Source of the DNA: an uncultured Nostocoides sp.
GTDB taxonomy: Bacteria > Actinomycetota > Actinomycetes > Actinomycetales > Dermatophilaceae
Assembly (NCBI GenBank): GCA_936931335.1
Contig: CAKZIH010000228.1
Location: 1-15,814 of the forward strand
DNA: 15,814 nt
Reading direction: 5' to 3'
Part shown: positions 12,707 through 15,814 of the stretch, one piece after another
Position numbering within the stretch: position 1 is the stretch's first letter
How the letters are laid out: every line of letters starts with the position of its first letter
Program-made: the position numbers and the translations under genes
The notes under the pieces: model-generated
Told to the model about the DNA's origin: nothing
Seen by the model: the letters and a program-made list of their open reading frames with translations, nothing else
The model's database searches: none

Positions 12707-12712
12707 ATGCTA
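12707..12712 (-). promoter_or_regulatory. -10 element of the vapBC promoter
   Basis: Read on the minus strand this is TAGCAT, ending eight bases before the vapB ATG. The whole vapB-thymidine phosphorylase gap is only 53 bases, so binding by VapB here could also affect the divergent deoA promoter. Confidence 0.4.
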
Positions 12713-12739
12713 GCGATCTGCAAGCACCGGAGTATGCAC

Positions 12740-12745
12740 GAGAAT
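12740..12745 (+). promoter_or_regulatory. -10-like element of a possible leaderless deoA promoter
   Basis: GAGAAT occupies exactly -12 to -7 relative to ATG 12752 and keeps the A and final T of TANNNT. The same GANAAT form precedes the CDF ATG. A weak GAGA could alternatively serve as ribosome site. Confidence 0.3.
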
Positions 12746-12751
12746 GCCGCC

Positions 12752-14041
12752 ATGAGTGAAGCCTTCGACGCCGTCGACGTGATCATCGCCAAGCGCGACC
12801 GCGCGGAACTGAGCGATGAGCAGATCCGGTGGGTGATCGACGCATACACCCGCGGGGTGGTCGCCGAGGAGCAGATGTCGGCGCTCAATATGGCGGTGCT
12901 GCTCAATGGCATGTCGCGCCGCGAGATCGCGACCTGGACCTCGGCGATGATCGCCAGCGGCGAGCGGATGGACTTCTCGAGTCTGAGCCGGCCCACCGCC
13001 GACAAGCACTCGACCGGGGGAGTGGGCGACAAGATCACCCTGCCGTTGGCGCCGTTGGTGGCGGTCTTCGGGGTGGCGGTGCCGCAGCTGTCCGGGCGGG
13101 GACTCGGGCACACCGGCGGGACCCTGGACAAGCTCGAGTCGATCCCCGGTTGGCGGGCCGCGCTGTCGAATGACGAGATGCTCGCCCAACTCGAGGACGT
13201 GGGCGCGGTGATCTGCGCCGCCGGCGCCGGCCTGGCTCCCGCCGACAAGAAGCTCTATGCGCTGCGGGATGTCACCGGGACCGTCGAAGCGATCCCGCTC
13301 ATCGCCAGTTCGATCATGTCCAAGAAGATCGCCGAGGGTACCGGCGCGCTAGTGCTCGACGTCAAGGTCGGCTCGGGTGCGTTCATGAAGACCCTGGACG
13401 ACGCCCGGGAACTGGCCCGGACCATGGTCGACCTGGGCACCGACGCGGGTGTGAAAACCGTTGCCCTGCTGACGAATATGGACATCCCGCTGGGCCTGAC
13501 CGCGGGCAATGCGCTGGAGGTGCGCGAGTCGGTCGAGGTCCTCGCCGGCGGCGGGCCCAAGGATGTCGTCGACCTGACCGTCGCCCTGGCCCAGGAGATG
13601 CTCGCGGCGGCCGGCCGGGATGGCGAGAATGTCGCGGCGGCGCTGCTGGACGGCCGGGCCATGGACGTCTGGCGCCGCATGATCGCCGCCCAGGGCGGCG
13701 ACCCGGACGCGGAGCTGCCGGTGGCCCGGCATACCCAGGAGATCAGCGTCCCGGCGGACGGGGTGCTCACCCGCCTCGACGCCTATGCGGTTGGCGTCGC
13801 GGCCTGGCGCCTGGGCGCCGGCCGGGCGCGCAAGGAAGACCCGGTGCAGGCCGGCGCCGGGGTCGAATGGCATGTCCGGCCGGGGGATGCGGTGCGCGCC
13901 GGCGAGCGGCTGATGACGCTGCATACGGACACTCCGGAGCGCTTCGAGCGGGCGCTGGACGCGCTGGCGGACGCCTGGCAGGTGGAGCCCGAGGCCGCCG
14001 CCGGTGTCCCCGGTGAGTTGATCCTCGAGCGGATCGCGTGA
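12752..14041 (+). CDS. deoA: Thymidine phosphorylase
   Basis: Phosphorolysis of thymidine or deoxyuridine to the free base and 2-deoxyribose-1-phosphate, in the cytoplasm. The 429-residue product has the phosphate-binding KHSTGGVGDK at 85-94 and the family signature SGRGLGHTGGTLDKLE at 114-129. LIASSIMSKKIAEGTGALVLDVKVGSGAFMK follows (in two parts), and VRPGDAVRAGERL is at the C-terminal alpha/beta domain. MSEAFDAVDVI at ATG 12752 is the usual N-terminus. In-frame ATG 12734 and a GTG-type start at 12650 are possible, but the latter would run across vapB. The gene continues the pathway of the nucleoside importer and cytidine deaminase although about 4.2 kb of unrelated genes separate them. It is 53 bases from divergent vapB and 28 bases before the repeat protein. 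Confidence 0.94.
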   Translation: MSEAFDAVDVIIAKRDRAELSDEQIRWVIDAYTRGVVAEEQMSALNMAVLLNGMSRREIATWTSAMIASGERMDFSSLSRPTADKHSTGGVGDKITLPLAPLVAVFGVAVPQLSGRGLGHTGGTLDKLESIPGWRAALSNDEMLAQLEDVGAVICAAGAGLAPADKKLYALRDVTGTVEAIPLIASSIMSKKIAEGTGALVLDVKVGSGAFMKTLDDARELARTMVDLGTDAGVKTVALLTNMDIPLGLTAGNALEVRESVEVLAGGGPKDVVDLTVALAQEMLAAAGRDGENVAAALLDGRAMDVWRRMIAAQGGDPDAELPVARHTQEISVPADGVLTRLDAYAVGVAAWRLGAGRARKEDPVQAGAGVEWHVRPGDAVRAGERLMTLHTDTPERFERALDALADAWQVEPEAAAGVPGELILERIA

Positions 14042-14069
14042 CGGCTAACCGGGAAGAAGGACTGCAGCG

Positions 14070-15814
14070 ATGACGGGTTCGGACGAGGCGCGGGCGGCAT
14101 ACCAGCTCGGGGAGGCGCACGAGGAGGCGGGGCGGGCTGCGGAGGCGCGAGCGGCATACCTGGCGGTGTTCGACTCCGGCGACCCGGAGTGGGCGCCGCG
14201 GGCCGCGGTCGCTCTCGGTATCGATGCCCAGCAGGCCGGCGACCTGGACGAGGCACGGCGCTACTACGACTCCGCCATCGAGTCCGGACATCCCGATCAC
14301 GCGTTCATGGGCGCCTTTGCCCTGGGCATGCTGGAGGAGGGAGAAGAGCGCGACGAGCAGGCCTATGCCGCCTATCGTCGCGCGCTGGATTCCGGGCACG
14401 CCGAGTGGGCGCCGCGGGCCGCCGCGCAACTGGGCATGTTCGCCTTGGAGGCCGGGGACGTTGATGGAGCGCGGGCGCTCTATGCCCAGGCCATCGCGTC
14501 GGCAAACGAGGACGCCCTGCCCGCCGGGGCTATCGGTCTGGCGCTGCTCGAGGATCATCTGGAGCAGCTCGATGAGGCGCGGGCCGCCTACCAGCTCGCG
14601 ATCGACTCCGGGCACGCCGAGTGGGCGCCGACCGCCGCCATGGCGCTCGCCACCCTGGAGGATCGGACGGGCCGACTTGACGAGGCCATTGCGGCCTGGG
14701 AGTTCGCCGCAGCCTCCGACCACTCCGACTACGCCGCGGCGGCCATCTATTTGCTGGCGGAGAAGGATCTGGATGCGGGCCGCGTGGATGAGGCCCGGGC
14801 CCGCTACCAGCGGTTGATCGCCGACGGCGGGCCCGGCCAGGCGCACAGAGCGCTCACCCACCTCGGCGCGCTGGAGCAGACGGAGGATCGGTTCGAGGAG
14901 GCTCGCGCCGCCTATCGGCAGGTGATCGATTCCGGCGATCCGGAGTGGGCGCTGACGGCCGCCGGCAACCTCGGGGCCCTGGAGCATGCCGCCGGGCGCA
15001 GCGACGAGGCGCGGGCGGCCCTGTGGCTGGTGATCGACTCCGGCGACCCTGAACACGTCCCCAGCGCGGCCGCCGGTCTCGGCCGGCTGGAGCAGGAGGC
15101 CGGCCGGGCGGCGGAGGCGCTCACGGCATACCGGCTGGCACTGGATTCCGGTCACGAGGACTATGCGCCGGAGGCCGCGGTGGCGATCGGTGATCTGCAG
15201 GCGGCCGCGGGTGATGTCCCCGCAGCGCGGGCGGCATACCAACGAGCGCTGGATTCCGGCCACGAGGACTATGCACCGCAGGCCGCGGTGGCGATCGGCG
15301 ATCTGGAGACGGACGGCGGCCACCTCCAGGAGGCGCGCGCTGCCTATCGGGTGGCGGTGGATTCGGGGCACGCCGAGTATGCGGCGGAGGCAGCGATGGC
15401 CCTCGGTGTGCTCGAGCACGACGCGGGCGAGTTGGACGCGGCCCGGGCGGCATACCGGATCGCCATCGATGCTGGCGATCCGGAGTGGGCCGCCACCGCG
15501 GCGCTGTCGCTCGGGCATCTGGAGGTCGAGTCCGAGCAGCAGGATGCGGCACTCGCGGCCTATCGCATGGCGGTCGAGTTGGACCATGCGCCGCGGTCGC
15601 TCCAGGCGCTGGTCAACGTCGGGGATGTGCACCGGCGAGCACGGCGGTTCGATGCGGCTCGCGCCGCATACGAGCAGGTCATCGCGTCCGGGGACGAGGA
15701 CTGTCTACCGATGGCGCGGGTGCGATTGGGCTGGCTCGAGACGGCGGAGGGTCACCCCGAACAGGCTCGGCTGTGCTATCAGGCGGCGCTCGCGTCCGCG
15801 CACCCCGAGCATGC
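14070..15814 (+). CDS. TPR/Sel1-like repeat protein, cut off by the window edge
   Basis: The first 581 codons of a large alpha-solenoid protein; such repeats are protein-binding scaffolds, and the partner is unknown. From ATG 14070 a short first half-repeat leads into a strict 36-residue repeat with consensus near EARAAYRxAIDSGHPEWA, then PRAAVALGxLEEEAGDLD. The anchor tyrosine (or its equivalent) recurs every 108 bases from 14157 to 15777 with no insertion or deletion. No signal peptide, membrane segment or catalytic domain is visible in this part. AGAAGGA at 14055-14061, eight bases upstream, supports the start. It lies 28 bases after deoA and may be co-transcribed with it. The frame stays open to the right edge. 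Proteins with this repeat are common in actinomycetes, often annotated only as tetratricopeptide repeat proteins. The end and any C-terminal domain are outside the window. Confidence 0.9.
   Translation, partial: MTGSDEARAAYQLGEAHEEAGRAAEARAAYLAVFDSGDPEWAPRAAVALGIDAQQAGDLDEARRYYDSAIESGHPDHAFMGAFALGMLEEGEERDEQAYAAYRRALDSGHAEWAPRAAAQLGMFALEAGDVDGARALYAQAIASANEDALPAGAIGLALLEDHLEQLDEARAAYQLAIDSGHAEWAPTAAMALATLEDRTGRLDEAIAAWEFAAASDHSDYAAAAIYLLAEKDLDAGRVDEARARYQRLIADGGPGQAHRALTHLGALEQTEDRFEEARAAYRQVIDSGDPEWALTAAGNLGALEHAAGRSDEARAALWLVIDSGDPEHVPSAAAGLGRLEQEAGRAAEALTAYRLALDSGHEDYAPEAAVAIGDLQAAAGDVPAARAAYQRALDSGHEDYAPQAAVAIGDLETDGGHLQEARAAYRVAVDSGHAEYAAEAAMALGVLEHDAGELDAARAAYRIAIDAGDPEWAATAALSLGHLEVESEQQDAALAAYRMAVELDHAPRSLQALVNVGDVHRRARRFDAARAAYEQVIASGDEDCLPMARVRLGWLETAEGHPEQARLCYQAALASAHPEH
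14157..15814 (+). repeat. 108-bp periodic coding repeat, about fifteen units, continuing past the edge
   Basis: Anchor codons fall at 14157, 14265, 14373, 14481, 14589, 14697, 14805, 14913, 15021, 15129, 15237, 15345, 15453, 15561, 15669 and 15777. Every spacing is exactly 108 bases. DNA identity between units is moderate, highest for the neighbours around 15129-15345. Confidence 0.9.

Noticed and set aside
13767..15632. Long minus-strand open frame opposite deoA and the repeat protein, with periodic sequence
   Set aside because: Its periodicity is only the mirror of the 108-base coding repeat on the plus strand, whose translation gives the recognisable TPR/Sel1-like pattern.
14157..15814. 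CRISPR-like or satellite array
   Set aside because: The 108-base period is an exact multiple of three, is open throughout and encodes a clear protein repeat; there are no repeat-spacer units.

Overview
This is a G+C-rich window (roughly 70% by eye) with dense, often overlapping genes. GTG and TTG starts, actinobacterial protein families and apparent leaderless promoters (TANNNT placed so that transcription would begin on the start codon) all point to a high-GC Actinomycetota. I cannot place it below phylum. No rRNA, tRNA, CRISPR array or transposase is visible. No gene-free stretch exceeds 300 bases; the longest gap is 3887-4106.

Layout. 176-1255 encodes a mannose-1-phosphate guanylyltransferase and 1410-2642 an M20-family amidohydrolase. 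2771-8530 is a nucleoside-uptake locus: a BMP/PnrA-type lipoprotein, a double-NBD ATPase, two membrane permeases and a cytidine deaminase. The thymidine phosphorylase that commonly sits with such loci is at 12752-14041. Between the two lies about 4.2 kb of accessory genes: a LysE-type exporter (minus) divergent from a CGNR zinc-finger regulator (plus); a small helical protein overlapping a nucleotidyltransferase, which looks like a toxin-antitoxin-type pair; a cation diffusion facilitator (minus); and a VapBC pair (minus). From 14070 to the right edge runs a large protein made of strictly periodic 36-residue TPR/Sel1-like repeats, cut off by the window.

How the genes work together. The lipoprotein would capture nucleosides outside the cell, the ATPase and permeases import them, and cytidine deaminase plus thymidine phosphorylase convert pyrimidine nucleosides to uracil or thymine and (deoxy)ribose-1-phosphate. 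Two strong hairpins between the lipoprotein and ATPase genes could make the binding protein more abundant than the transporter.

Main points of interest. (1) The ATPase and cytidine deaminase genes have no usable ATG/GTG/TTG start; the best-placed codons are ATC and ATT, each behind a Shine-Dalgarno sequence. (2) A 37-bp imperfect direct repeat brackets the LysE/CGNR block. (3) A perfect 8-bp dyad lies between lysE and the CGNR gene, and a concentric array of four GGACGCA half-sites lies upstream of the CDF gene. (4) The VapC-like protein appears to lack the second conserved acidic residue of the PIN site. (5) The 36-residue repeat shows no indel over fifteen successive periods.
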